Notes: a model not told the origin generated them from the letters alone. A DNA stretch of 44,876 nt from WHTX01 sp038255145 (GCA_038255145.1 JBBSLP010000052.1:1-44876), one strand, 5' to 3'. Positions 31,071 through 39,394 are shown, numbered from the stretch's first letter. Numbers and translations: made by a program.

Positions 31071-32222
31071 TCAGCTCGGCGACCACCAGCGGGTGTAGAC
31101 GGCGGCCACCTGCTCGAGATCGGCCAGGCTCACGCACTCGGTGGCCCGATGGGCGTCGTCGATGGAGCCGGGTCCGAAGACGGCCATCTCCCGGGCCAGG
31201 CCGATGTAGCGCAGGGCGTTCGTGCCGTAGGGGGCAACGGTCGGCGAGGTCCCGGCCCAATCGGCCAGGGAGCGCACGAAGGTCGAATCGGGGGACTGGT
31301 AGAAGGCCTCACCCGGGCCCAGGCTCTGGCGGGTCACCTCGATGGGCAGGGGGCTGGCGGCCCGGGCCAACTCGACCAGGCGGTTCCCCTCGACCTGGGC
31401 GTCCTCGAAGGGCACGATGCGCCGCCCCACGGTGAGGGTGCAGCGGTCGGGCACGATGTTGCCCCCGGTGCCGCCGCTGATGAGGGTGACGGTGAGGGTG
31501 CCGTTGCCGAGCTCGGTGGCCGGGGTGCAGGTCTGCAGGCGATCGTGTTCGGCCTTGAAGGCCATGACGATGGCCGCGGCGGCCTCGATGGCGTTGGCCC
31601 CCAGGTGGGGGGTGGCCGAGTGGGCGGCGGCGCCGTGGACCTCGATGTCGAGGGACACCCCGCCCTTGTGGCCGTAGATGGGGGCGCACAGGGTGGGTTC
31701 GGCCACCAGCAGTTGGTCGATGGCCAGGCCCTCGCGATCGGCCCAGGCCCGGAAGCCCTCGGCCCCCAGCAGCCCCCCGGCCTCCTCGGACACGCTGCCC
31801 ACCAACAGGACCGTGGGCTCGGGGCGGAGCCCGGCCCGTCCCCACGCCTCGAGCAGGCCCAGGGCCACCCCCATCGACGCCTTGGTGTCGAGGGCGCCGC
31901 GGCCCCACACGTGCCCGTCCTCGACCCGCCCGTCGAAGGGATCGCCCTCCATGTGCTCGACGGCCACGGTGTCGGTGTGCACGTCGAGGCAGACCAGGCG
32001 GTCGGTGCGACCCCGGAGGAACCCGTAGACGTTGGGCCGGCCCTCCAGCACCTCGTCGAGGTGGACCTCGGCGCCGAGGTCGGCGAAGTGTCCGGCCAGG
32101 GCGCCGGCCATGGCGGCCTCGCCCACCAGCCCGGCCCGGGGTCCGGCGTGGGCCGGGTTCACGCTGGGCACGCGCACAAGGCGGGCGACCCACTCGGCCA
32201 AGGCGGCGCCATCGGGTTGCAT
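31071..32222 (-). CDS. M20-family metallopeptidase (ArgE/DapE type)
   Basis: 383 residues from ATG 32222; a longer start at 32288 is open but adds only Arg/Pro-rich sequence. Metal ligands and catalytic residues follow the family order: H82-T-D84 in LVCLDVHTDTVAVEHMEG, D112 in GRGALDTKASMG, the catalytic and ligand pair E146-E147 in GSVSEEAGGLLG, an acidic residue in LLVAEPT, and a late histidine in GPGSIDDAHRATECV. The dimerisation domain includes GHKGGVSLDIEVHGAAAHSATPHLGANAIEAAA. It should hydrolyse an N-acyl amino acid or small peptide with two zinc ions. Gene context does not tell ArgE, DapE or a carboxypeptidase apart. Confidence 0.92.
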   Translation of the reverse strand: MQPDGAALAEWVARLVRVPSVNPAHAGPRAGLVGEAAMAGALAGHFADLGAEVHLDEVLEGRPNVYGFLRGRTDRLVCLDVHTDTVAVEHMEGDPFDGRVEDGHVWGRGALDTKASMGVALGLLEAWGRAGLRPEPTVLLVGSVSEEAGGLLGAEGFRAWADREGLAIDQLLVAEPTLCAPIYGHKGGVSLDIEVHGAAAHSATPHLGANAIEAAAAIVMAFKAEHDRLQTCTPATELGNGTLTVTLISGGTGGNIVPDRCTLTVGRRIVPFEDAQVEGNRLVELARAASPLPIEVTRQSLGPGEAFYQSPDSTFVRSLADWAGTSPTVAPYGTNALRYIGLAREMAVFGPGSIDDAHRATECVSLADLEQVAAVYTRWWSPS

Positions 32223-32275
32223 GCGCCATGGTCGCACAGGGCCGGGCCGCGACGACGCCCTGGAGAGGCGGGTCC

Positions 32276-32281
32276 TAGGCT
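32276..32281 (+). promoter_or_regulatory. Putative -10 hexamer TAGGCT (lipoprotein gene)
   Basis: TAGGCT is followed by seven bases (CGTCCAC) and the GTG at 32289. There is no Shine-Dalgarno, and the signal peptide begins right at this start, so start and hexamer support each other. Confidence 0.55.
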
Positions 32282-32288
32282 CGTCCAC

Positions 32289-32864
32289 GTGCGTCGTTCC
32301 ATCTCGGGCCCGTTGCTCGCCGTCGTGCTCGGCGGCCTCGTCGCCGGCTGCGGCAGCGGTGACGACGGCGCCCTGCGTCCGCCTGCGGGGCCGGCAGCCA
32401 CCGTCCCCGACCAGGTCGGCAGCTCAGCGGCGACCAACCCGACGACGTCGACGTCATCGTCGGGTGGATCGTCGGGTGGGTCGGCCACCACGGGCCCGAC
32501 GGCGCCCGTCTCCACCCTGCCCGGGGCCACGCCCGCACGACTGGCCCCCGTCGATGCCGCGGCCGAGCTCGCCGCGGTGGGGGGCTATCCCAGCCTCGAC
32601 CTGCTGGCCTCGGCCATCGTGGCCTCCATCAGCCAGGCCGCGGGGGCGGGCGAGCCCGGCGGCCCCATCGTCAGCTCGGAGGTCGACGATCAGGCCACCG
32701 GCGGCGGCCGGGTGGTGGTCGACGTCGACGGCCTGGCCGACGACAGCCTCGCCGGCTGGCACTACGTGGTCCAGGGGTCCCTGGGACCGCAGGGGTGGAC
32801 GGTGACCTCGGCCGAGCGGTCGGCCAGCTGCCGACGGGGCACCAGCGGGAACGTCTGCGTGTAG
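32289..32864 (+). CDS. Lipoprotein of unknown function
   Basis: 191 residues from GTG 32289. The signal peptide is clear: MRRSISGPLLAVVLGGLVAGC, with lipobox LVAGC and lipidation at C21. A Thr/Ser/Gly/Pro-rich linker covers about 45-85. The small C-terminal domain (about 90-191) is alpha/beta: LDLLASAIVASISQA, IVSSEVDDQATGGGRVVVDVDGLADDSLAGWHYVVQGSLGPQGWTVTSAERSASCRRGTSGNVCV, with two cysteines that could pair. No family recognised; the C-terminal half resembles small binding or stress lipoproteins only in shape. The next gene starts 58 bp downstream with its own ribosome site. Confidence 0.75.
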   Translation: MRRSISGPLLAVVLGGLVAGCGSGDDGALRPPAGPAATVPDQVGSSAATNPTTSTSSSGGSSGGSATTGPTAPVSTLPGATPARLAPVDAAAELAAVGGYPSLDLLASAIVASISQAAGAGEPGGPIVSSEVDDQATGGGRVVVDVDGLADDSLAGWHYVVQGSLGPQGWTVTSAERSASCRRGTSGNVCV

Positions 32865-32922
32865 CGCGGCGTTCGGGTCATCGGAGCGTGGGCCGGACGG
32901 GCCCGCCTCCAGAGAGGTACCC

Positions 32923-33300
32923 ATGGCAGCACGACGAACCCGAGGTGGTCGTTACACCCCGCCGGGGACGCGGGACACACCCCGTGCCGGCGGCCCCGGG
33001 TGCGGTCCGCCCCGCCCGTTCAGCCCCACCGAGGCCACGGCGCTGCGCGAGCGCTACGCCACCAGCCTCGATGGCCGGGGGGTGGGCGCGGGACTGCCGC
33101 TGCTGGCCCGCGACCAGGTGCGTCGCTCCCTGGCCGAGGGCGGCGTGCAGCTGGCCCGGGCCGGGTTCTGCGACGACCACGCCGTGGAGCTGATCGTGCA
33201 CGGCTTCGGGGGCCACATCGACGCGTCGCACCCCTCGGTCGTCGGCCGCCAGGTCGGTCGCTACGTGCAGGACGTCCTCTCCGGCCGTCACGCCCACTGA
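32923..33300 (+). CDS. Hypothetical protein
   Basis: 125 residues; no family recognised. The N-terminus is basic and Gly/Pro-rich (MAARRTRGGRYTPPGTRDTPRAGGPGCGPPRPFSPTEA). The rest appears helical and conserved-looking: ALRERYATSLDGRGVGAGLPLLARDQVRRSLAEGGVQLARAGFCDDHAVELIVHGFGGHIDASHPSVVGRQVGRYVQDVL. No signal or membrane helix is present. The ATG at 32923 has an AGAGAGG ribosome site about six bases upstream. It may be cotranscribed with the lipoprotein gene. Confidence 0.65.
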   Translation: MAARRTRGGRYTPPGTRDTPRAGGPGCGPPRPFSPTEATALRERYATSLDGRGVGAGLPLLARDQVRRSLAEGGVQLARAGFCDDHAVELIVHGFGGHIDASHPSVVGRQVGRYVQDVLSGRHAH

Positions 33301-33364
33301 GGTGACCGGCCGGCCGTCCGTCCCCAGGCGTGGTCGGTGGTCGGTCGGTGTCCCACCCCCTCGG

Positions 33365-33370
33365 TAGTGT
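33365..33370 (+). promoter_or_regulatory. Putative -10 hexamer TAGTGT before the polymerase-like gene
   Basis: TAGTGT is followed by seven bases (CCGTCCC) and ATG at 33378. This is the leaderless arrangement seen elsewhere in the window, yet the frame from this ATG stops after 18 codons, just before the polymerase-like gene. Confidence 0.45.
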
Positions 33371-33377
33371 CCGTCCC

Positions 33378-33434
33378 ATGGGTGCCATGGAGGCGGGTCG
33401 TGGCCCGGCGCGGCCCGTCGTGGCCGGGCGCTGA
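33378..33434 (+). other. 18-codon leader ORF in frame with the polymerase-like gene
   Basis: ATG at 33378 opens MGAMEAGRGPARPVVAGR and ends at TGA 33432-33434. The next codons, in the same frame, include GTG 33438, the start of the polymerase-like protein. It is either a leader peptide with reinitiation, or the TGA has separated the native start from the rest. The leader has no recognisable domain. Confidence 0.4.
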
Positions 33435-33437
33435 GCC

Positions 33438-35579
33438 GTGCTGTCGGCCATCGACGTGCCCCGCCATCCCGGCGACGTCCCCTTGACGTTCGTGACCACC
33501 GACGACGGCGTGGCCGCCTTCGCCGACGCCGCGGGCGCGGCCGTGCGGGCGGCCGTGGACACCGAGACCGTCTACCGGGCGGGCGACGGGGATGCGCCCG
33601 GAGCCCTGCGGGTCATCTCGGCCGCGTTCCGCGACGGTGCCGGCATCGAGACCGCCTGGGTCCTCGACGTGCGCGACCTGACCCCCTCGGTGGTGGCCCC
33701 CGTGCTCGACGGGTTGGCCGCCGATGCCTGGAACGCGCCCTTCGACGACGGCGTGCTGGATCGCCACGTGTTCACCCCCGCCGGCCTGGGCCCGAGCCAC
33801 GGTGTGCGCTGGTGGGACGCCCAGCTGGCTGATGCCCTGCTCCACGTGGGCCTGCGCAGCTGGTTCCACGGCCTGGCCTGGGCCACCGAGCACCACCTGG
33901 GCATCGTGGCCGACGGCAAGGGCAGCGTGCAGCTGTCCTTCGAGGCCGAGGTCCCACTGACCGGGGACCAGGTGGCCTACGCCGCCGCCGACGCCGTGGA
34001 GACGCTGTGGGTGGGCGACGCCCTGCGCGCCTGTCTGGCCGCCGAGGGCCTGACCACCGTGGCCGACCTGGAGATGGGGGCGCTGCCCCTGTTGGCCCAG
34101 GCCGAACGGCGCGGGCTGCACCTCGACCGGGCCGGGTGCGCCCGGGCCCTGGCCGACACCAGGGCGCAGCTGGCCACCAGCCGTTCCCGGTTGGCCGAGT
34201 TGACCAGTGGGGGCCAGGGCAACCTGTTCAGCCCCGAGGTCGAGCCCACGTGGAACCCGGCGTCCATGGCCGCCGTGCGCTCGGCCCTGAACCGGTGGGC
34301 CGGCGCCGAGGTCGGCGCCGCCTTCGAGCGCGCCGAGGGACATCGCCGGGCGTTGTCCGACGAGGACAAGGTGGACGACCGCCTCCTGGCCGGGATCGGT
34401 GGGCCCCTGGCCACAGCCCTGCTGGCCTACCGGGCCGATCAGGACCTCATCGCCGCCACCGAGCGCCTCCTGTCCCAGTTGCGGCCCGACGGCCGGCTCC
34501 ACCCCCGGTACCTGCAGGTGGTGGGCACCTCCAGCGGCGCCCCCTCCAGCCGGGGTCCCGATGTGGCCACCTTGGTGCCCGCCCTGCGGGCCCACATCCG
34601 TCCCCAGGGGGCCGGTCGGACCTTCCTGCGGGTCCGCCTGGTGCGGCCACCCGCCGCCGAGCCCGCCGTCGGCCCTGCGGCCGACCCGATCGGCGAGGTG
34701 CGGCCCGGACCCACCGTGGGGCCCGTGGACTGGGACGCCACCCTGTTGCTGTTCGACGAGCTGGGGCCGCTGCGGTCCTTCCGGCGGGGCTTCCGCGACC
34801 AGCGCCGACGCTGGCCGTCACACCCCGAGATCCTGGCGGCCCGGCCCGAGACGCCACTGTGGGTGCTCGACCACGACGAGGCCTTCGTGCTCGGCGAGGG
34901 CGGCGCCACCCTGCTGTGGGAAGCCCGCTCGCCGGCCGGTCGTCGTCGGCGCTACGCCCTGCGCACCCCCGACGTGCTGCGGCGGGCCGCGGCCGCCCTG
35001 GGCCGGTCCGGGGATCCCGCCGTCCTCGCCGTGTGGCGCTCCGTCGTGGGCGAGGTGCCCCTCCCCCTGCCCCTGGTCTCGACCGATGGTGCCCCTCACC
35101 AGGTCGAGGACCCCGTCGACGCCGCCGAGCGTGGCGCCGCCCCCCTGGGCCTGATGCGCTGCCGAACCCTGCTGGGCCAGGTGCGCGACCGCTGGCCGGA
35201 ACGGGCCCGGGCCGAGCTCGACGCCGCCGCGGCCCAGGCTGCCACCCGCCTGGCGCCGTCGCTGGAGCGGGCCCCGGCCGAGCTCGCCGCGGCCGACGTG
35301 CTGGCCGGGCTGGCGGCGGCCCTGTGGCGCGTCCTGCGCGAGGAGGTCCACGCCGGCGTGGACCGGCACGGGTCGGGGGACGGTTCGGCCCCCTCGGTGC
35401 CCGTCGCCGTCACCATCGACGGTGTGGTGCTCGAGTGCGATCGCCGCCGGCTGGCCGGGCTGACGGCCCGCGTCGAGGTCGCCGTCGCCGCCGAGCTGAC
35501 CCGGGCCGACCCCGGGGCCGCGTTCGCCGTCGAGATCACCGCGGGCGACGACCTGGCCTGGCCGCTCCCGGAGGCATGA
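33438..35579 (+). CDS. Family-A DNA polymerase homologue: intact-looking exonuclease, degenerate polymerase
   Basis: 713 residues from GTG 33438. The first ~200 are a DEDDy 3'-5' exonuclease: motif I VDTET (D41, E43), motif II NAPFD (N99, D103), motif III YAAAD (Y181, D185). Residues ~205-420 still align by eye with the PolI thumb and fingers entrance (MGALPLLAQAERRGLHLDRAGCARAL; LLSQLRPDGRLHPRYLQVVGTSSGAPSSRGPDVATLVPALRAHIRP). After that, polymerase motif A (DYSQIELR), the O-helix (RRxxKxxNFGxxYG) and motif C (HDE) are absent; VAVTIDGVVLE at 656-666 occupies the place of motif C. Actinobacterial bifunctional exonuclease/polymerase proteins of ~560 residues exist; this one seems a divergent relative, perhaps a nuclease only. 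Confidence 0.8.
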   Translation: MLSAIDVPRHPGDVPLTFVTTDDGVAAFADAAGAAVRAAVDTETVYRAGDGDAPGALRVISAAFRDGAGIETAWVLDVRDLTPSVVAPVLDGLAADAWNAPFDDGVLDRHVFTPAGLGPSHGVRWWDAQLADALLHVGLRSWFHGLAWATEHHLGIVADGKGSVQLSFEAEVPLTGDQVAYAAADAVETLWVGDALRACLAAEGLTTVADLEMGALPLLAQAERRGLHLDRAGCARALADTRAQLATSRSRLAELTSGGQGNLFSPEVEPTWNPASMAAVRSALNRWAGAEVGAAFERAEGHRRALSDEDKVDDRLLAGIGGPLATALLAYRADQDLIAATERLLSQLRPDGRLHPRYLQVVGTSSGAPSSRGPDVATLVPALRAHIRPQGAGRTFLRVRLVRPPAAEPAVGPAADPIGEVRPGPTVGPVDWDATLLLFDELGPLRSFRRGFRDQRRRWPSHPEILAARPETPLWVLDHDEAFVLGEGGATLLWEARSPAGRRRRYALRTPDVLRRAAAALGRSGDPAVLAVWRSVVGEVPLPLPLVSTDGAPHQVEDPVDAAERGAAPLGLMRCRTLLGQVRDRWPERARAELDAAAAQAATRLAPSLERAPAELAAADVLAGLAAALWRVLREEVHAGVDRHGSGDGSAPSVPVAVTIDGVVLECDRRRLAGLTARVEVAVAAELTRADPGAAFAVEITAGDDLAWPLPEA

Positions 35580-35650
35580 CCGCCATCTGAACATCGCCAG
35601 TTCACGCCGGGGCAACGGACCGGAAACACGGCCGAGTGGATGATGCCACC

Positions 35651-36550
35651 ATGCCGTCCACCGAGACCGAGGAGGACCCTGCCCCGACGTCGGAGCCAGC
35701 GCCGGGGCCACGGCCCCGGGCCGGGGTCGAGATCTTCGCCCTCAACAAGGTGTTCCGCCTCGGTGGCCAACAGGTGCGGGCCCTCGCCAGCATCGACCTG
35801 CGCATCGAGGACGGGGCCTTCGTGTCCCTGCTGGGTCCGTCGGGCTGCGGCAAGTCGACCATCCTGCGCATCCTGGCCGACCTCGACACCCCCACCGACG
35901 GGGTGGTGCGCGTCGAGGGCGACGAGCCGTCACGCCTGCGCAAGGCGGGCCGCCTGGGCATCGCCTTCCAGGACCCCGCCCTCATGCCCTGGCGCTCGGT
36001 GGTCGACAACATCCGCCTGCCCCTGCAGGTGGCGCGCAAGAAGGCCGCGCCCGGTGCCATCGAGGCCCTCATCGACCTGGTGGGCCTGTCGGGCTTCGAG
36101 AAGGCCCGCCCCGCCCAGCTGTCGGGGGGCATGCGCCAACGGGTGGCCATCGCCCGGGCCCTGGTGGTCGAGCCCACGCTCCTGCTGCTCGACGAGCCCT
36201 TCGGTGCCCTCGACGAGATGACCCGGGTGCGGCTGAACGTGGAGCTGCAGCGCATCTGGACCGAGCGGGCGTGCACCACGGTGATGGTGACCCACTCCAT
36301 CAGCGAGGCCGTCTTCCTGTCCGACGAGGTCGTGGTGATGAGCCCCCGACCCGGCCGCGTGCTCGAGGTGGTCGCGGTCGACCTGCCCCGCCCCCGCCAC
36401 CCCGACATGCTGCGCAGCCCCGAACTGCACGCCATCGAGGACCACCTGGCCTCCCTGCTCTACGCCGGCACCCTCCAGGCGGAGACCGCGGCCGAAGCCG
36501 ATGTCGCGGCGGGGGCCGGACCGACCGGCGCCGACGGCGGTCGCCCGTGA
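35651..36550 (+). CDS. ABC transporter ATP-binding protein (nitrate/sulfonate/HMP-import type)
   Basis: 299 residues from ATG 35651. It has an acidic Pro-rich lead (1-25), Walker A LLGPSGCGKST (61-70), Q-loop FQDPALMPWRSVVDNI, signature LSGGMRQRVAIARAL, Walker B LLLLDEPFGALDEMTR and switch His in VMVTHSISEAVFLSDEV. The MPWRSV after the Q-loop and the ISEAVFL sequence are typical of the TauB/SsuB/ThiZ group. Its TGA overlaps the GTG of the first permease by 4 bp. With the following two permeases and binding protein it forms a complete importer. The frame is open to GTG 35636, but the ATG is preferred. Confidence 0.94.
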   Translation: MPSTETEEDPAPTSEPAPGPRPRAGVEIFALNKVFRLGGQQVRALASIDLRIEDGAFVSLLGPSGCGKSTILRILADLDTPTDGVVRVEGDEPSRLRKAGRLGIAFQDPALMPWRSVVDNIRLPLQVARKKAAPGAIEALIDLVGLSGFEKARPAQLSGGMRQRVAIARALVVEPTLLLLDEPFGALDEMTRVRLNVELQRIWTERACTTVMVTHSISEAVFLSDEVVVMSPRPGRVLEVVAVDLPRPRHPDMLRSPELHAIEDHLASLLYAGTLQAETAAEADVAAGAGPTGADGGRP

Positions 36551-37311
36551 CCACCACGGTCACCGTCACGCCGCCGTCACGCGCCACCCCGTCGCCGGTG
36601 CGGGCCCGCCTGGGCCGCGTCGGCCCCCCGCTGCTGGGTGTGGGCGTCCTGCTGGTGGTGTGGGCGTTGTGCGCCGAGCTGCTCTTCCGCTCCAAGCAGG
36701 CCATCCCCGCCCCGTGGACGGTGGTGGCCCAGATGGTCCGGGACCTCGACTTCTACGGTCCCCACGTGCGCCAGACCCTGGGCGAGGCGGCGTGGGGCTA
36801 CCTGTGGGGCAACCTGGCCGCCTTCACCCTGGGGGCGGTGTTCGTGTTGGTGCCGCTGATCGAGCGCCTGTCGTTGCGCCTGGTCATCGCCGTGTACTGC
36901 CTGCCGTTGGTGGCCACCGCCCCCATCCTGCAGATCATCTTCGCCGGCGATCGGGCCAAGATCGCGGTGGCCGCCCAGTCGGTGTTCTTCACCACCCTGG
37001 TGGGGGTGACCCTGGGCCTGCGTTCGGCCGCACCCCAGCTGTTGGACCTGGTGCGGGCCAGCGGGGGCGGGGCCGGCGCGCAGCTCGTGCGGGTGCGGTT
37101 GCGCTCGGCCGTCCCCGGCATCTTCTCCGGGTTGAAGATCGCCGCCCCTGCAGCCATCCTCGGCGCCGTCATCGGCGAGTTCCTCGGGGGTAGCCGGGGC
37201 ATCGGCGTGGCCATGATCGCCAGCCAGCAGGCCTTCAACGTCAGCCGCACCTGGGGCCTGGGCCTGGTGCTGACGTTCATCTCCGCGGCGGTCTACCTGC
37301 TCACGGGGTAG
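36547..37311 (+). CDS. ABC transporter permease (BPD_transp_1), first of a pair
   Basis: 254 residues from GTG 36547, overlapping the ATPase stop (GTGA). There are about six membrane helices: LLGVGVLLVVWALCAELLF, AAWGYLWGNLAAFTLGAVFVL, LVIAVYCLPLVATAPILQIIF, VAAQSVFFTTLVGVTLGL, AAPAAILGAVIGEFLGG and WGLGLVLTFISAAVYLL. The cytoplasmic EAA-like loop is LDLVRASGGGAGAQLVRVRLRSAVPGIFSGLKIA, which contacts the ATPase. The protein ends abruptly at YLLTG with TAG; relatives usually have about ten more residues. Past this stop the frame reads IGHRLAP, a second TAG, GATDTALAE and then the second permease, all in phase. Confidence 0.9.
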   Translation: MTTTVTVTPPSRATPSPVRARLGRVGPPLLGVGVLLVVWALCAELLFRSKQAIPAPWTVVAQMVRDLDFYGPHVRQTLGEAAWGYLWGNLAAFTLGAVFVLVPLIERLSLRLVIAVYCLPLVATAPILQIIFAGDRAKIAVAAQSVFFTTLVGVTLGLRSAAPQLLDLVRASGGGAGAQLVRVRLRSAVPGIFSGLKIAAPAAILGAVIGEFLGGSRGIGVAMIASQQAFNVSRTWGLGLVLTFISAAVYLLTG

Positions 37312-37362
37312 ATCGGGCACCGCCTGGCCCCGTAGGGGGCCACGGACACGGCCCTGGCCGAG

Positions 37363-38166
37363 ATGGGTCCGTCCCGCCATGCCGGTAGCACGTGGCGACG
37401 CCTGGCCGAGTCGATCGTCTACCTGGTGGCGTCGGTGGCCCTCGTGCTGCTGGCGTGGATGTGGGCGCTCGAGATCTTCGACCTCAACCCCTTCTTCGCC
37501 AAGACCCCGGGCGACGTGTGGCGCTACCTGACGGGCAGCGCCGGTGCCGCCAACCGCTCGGCCCTGTTCAGCGACCTGCGGGTGACCCTGGGCAACGCCG
37601 CGTTGGGCTACGTGGCCGGCACCGTCGGGGCCATGGTGCTGGCCGTGGTGGTGGTCCTCAACCGGACCGTCGAGCAGGCGGTCATGCCCGTGGCCATCGC
37701 TCTGCGCTCGGTGCCCCTCGTGGCCATGACCCCGCTCGTGGCCCTGGTCTTCGGCCGGGGCCTGGCCTGTGTGCTCGTCATCGCCGGCATCGTCACCTTC
37801 TTCCCCAGCCTGGTGCAACTGGTCGACGGCCTGCGGGGCGCGCCCAAGCCCGCCTTCGACGTGGTCAACGCCTTCGGTGGCGGCCCCCGCCAGCAGCTGC
37901 TCCGGGTGCGCCTGCCCTACGCCCTGCCCTCGCTGTTCGCCTCGGCCCGGGTCGCCGCCCCCCTGGCCATCGTGGGCGCCACCCTGGCCGAGTGGCTGGC
38001 CACCGGGGACGGCATCGGCAACCAGATGGTCCTCGCCCTGGCCCGGTCCAACTACACCGAGTTGTGGGCCTCCGTCGCCCTGCTCACCGCATGCGCCGTG
38101 GCCGTGTACGGCCTGGCCGCCTCCCTCGAGGGCGTGGTCCTGCGCCGCTTCGCCCGCGCCCGCTGA
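37363..38166 (+). CDS. ABC transporter permease (BPD_transp_1), second of a pair
   Basis: 267 residues from ATG 37363. The helices are SIVYLVASVALVLLAWMWAL, LGNAALGYVAGTVGAMVLAVVVVL, MPVAIALRSVPLVAMTPLVALVFG, LACVLVIAGIVTFFPSLVQLV, APLAIVGATLAEWLA and LWASVALLTACAVAVYGLAASL. The EAA loop is DVVNAFGGGPRQQLLRVRLPYALPSLFASARVA, more canonical than in the first permease. The two permeases likely form a heterodimeric channel. It starts 51 bp after the first permease, without a convincing ribosome site, and in the same frame, so translation may be coupled. The binding protein follows 66 bp downstream. Confidence 0.92.
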   Translation: MGPSRHAGSTWRRLAESIVYLVASVALVLLAWMWALEIFDLNPFFAKTPGDVWRYLTGSAGAANRSALFSDLRVTLGNAALGYVAGTVGAMVLAVVVVLNRTVEQAVMPVAIALRSVPLVAMTPLVALVFGRGLACVLVIAGIVTFFPSLVQLVDGLRGAPKPAFDVVNAFGGGPRQQLLRVRLPYALPSLFASARVAAPLAIVGATLAEWLATGDGIGNQMVLALARSNYTELWASVALLTACAVAVYGLAASLEGVVLRRFARAR

Positions 38167-38232
38167 CCCCTCCCCCTGACCGCTAGAACCCCCCACTTCG
38201 TTGTACAGACACCACAGAAGGACACGAATCGG

Positions 38233-39324
38233 ATGACCTCGGGACCGACCTACGACCGACGCTGGTTCCTGCGGCGCGGCGCGACGGTCGCCGGCGGGCT
38301 GGCGCTGGCCGGGCCGCTCGGCACCCTGCTCACGGCATGTGGCGACGACGACGACTCGTCCTCGGCGACCACGGCGGCCGGTGCCGCCACCACGACCGGC
38401 GGTTCGACGGCCACCACCGCGGCCAAGATGACCAAGCTGGCCTACCAGCTGTCGTGGCTGCCCACGGTGGAGCACTGCGGCACCTACATCGCCATCGAGG
38501 ACGGCATCTTCGAGGGCCTCGGCCTCGACGTGTCCGTGCTGCCCGGTGGGCCCAACAAGCAGACGGTGGCCACGGTGGTGGGCGGCAACGCCCTCGTCGG
38601 TGGCGACGGTGCCGACAACATCGGCCAGGGGAGGGCACAGGGGGCCAAGGTCAAGATCATCGGCGCCCGCCTGCTCAAGAACCCGCTGTGCGTGATGAGC
38701 CTGGCGTCGACCCCCATCAAGACCCCGGCCGACCTGGCCGGCAAGAAGATCGGCGTGGCCCAGGGCAACCAGACGCCGTGGGACGTGTTCCTCAAGGCGT
38801 CGAAGACCGACCCGTCGAACATCACCATCGTGCCCGTGCAGTTCGACCCCTCGCCCACGGCCAACGGCGAGGTGCAGGGCCAGGTGGTGTTCTCCATCAA
38901 CGAGCCCGCCCAGTTGAACGCCAAGGGCATCGACACCGAGATCCTGCTGTTCGCCGACTACGGGTTCTCCATCTTCGCCGGCGCCTACTTCGCCACCGAG
39001 GACACCATCAAGAACAAGAAGGACGAGCTCGTCGCCTTCATGAAGGGCGAGCGCATGGGCTCCGAGGCCAACATCGCCGATCCCGCCCTGGGCACGAAGT
39101 ACACCATCGACGTCTACGGCAAGGACCTGGGCCTCGACCCCGCCCAGCAGTTGTTGGAGAGCGAGGACCTGGCGTCGCTGATGGTGACCCCGGCGACGGA
39201 GAAGAACGGCCTGCTGTTCATGGACCCCGCCGAGATCACCAAGAACATCGACACCCTCAAGCTGGCCGGCATCAACGTCAGCTCGGCCGACCTCTTCACC
39301 GACGAGATCCTCTCGGCCATGTGA
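38233..39324 (+). CDS. ABC transporter substrate-binding lipoprotein (NMT1/THI5-like), Tat-exported
   Basis: 363 residues. The N-terminus carries a Tat signal, DRRWFLRRGATVAGG (twin Arg at 9-10), and a lipobox LLTAC with C36, so it is exported folded and anchored. A Thr/Ala-rich linker follows. The fold begins KLAYQLSWLPTVEHCGTYIAIEDGIFEGLGLDVSVLPGGPNKQTVATVVGG, matching the NMT1/THI5 family used for HMP, nitrate, sulfonate or riboflavin-precursor uptake. Other marks are VKIIGARLLKNPLCVMSLASTPIKTPADLAGKKIGV and DTEILLFADYGFSIFAGAYFATEDTIKNKKDELVAFMKG. An AGAAGGAC ribosome site precedes the ATG. The ligand cannot be fixed from sequence; no thiamine-pathway gene or TPP riboswitch is evident nearby. 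Confidence 0.92.
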   Translation: MTSGPTYDRRWFLRRGATVAGGLALAGPLGTLLTACGDDDDSSSATTAAGAATTTGGSTATTAAKMTKLAYQLSWLPTVEHCGTYIAIEDGIFEGLGLDVSVLPGGPNKQTVATVVGGNALVGGDGADNIGQGRAQGAKVKIIGARLLKNPLCVMSLASTPIKTPADLAGKKIGVAQGNQTPWDVFLKASKTDPSNITIVPVQFDPSPTANGEVQGQVVFSINEPAQLNAKGIDTEILLFADYGFSIFAGAYFATEDTIKNKKDELVAFMKGERMGSEANIADPALGTKYTIDVYGKDLGLDPAQQLLESEDLASLMVTPATEKNGLLFMDPAEITKNIDTLKLAGINVSSADLFTDEILSAM

Positions 39325-39394
39325 TCACGGTGGTGCCGACCGAGGAGGCGCCCATGACCGGGCGCTGGGTGATGACGCGCGCCACGATGGTCCC

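Noticed and set aside
38167..38232. TPP or similar riboswitch before the NMT1-like binding protein gene
   Set aside because: The 66-bp gap is too short and lacks the conserved CUGAGA and ACCUG-type motifs of a THI element.
36577..38475. 632-codon minus-strand frame across the ABC permeases
   Set aside because: Gln/Gly/His-rich shadow frame. Both permeases on the plus strand have clear membrane helices and EAA loops.
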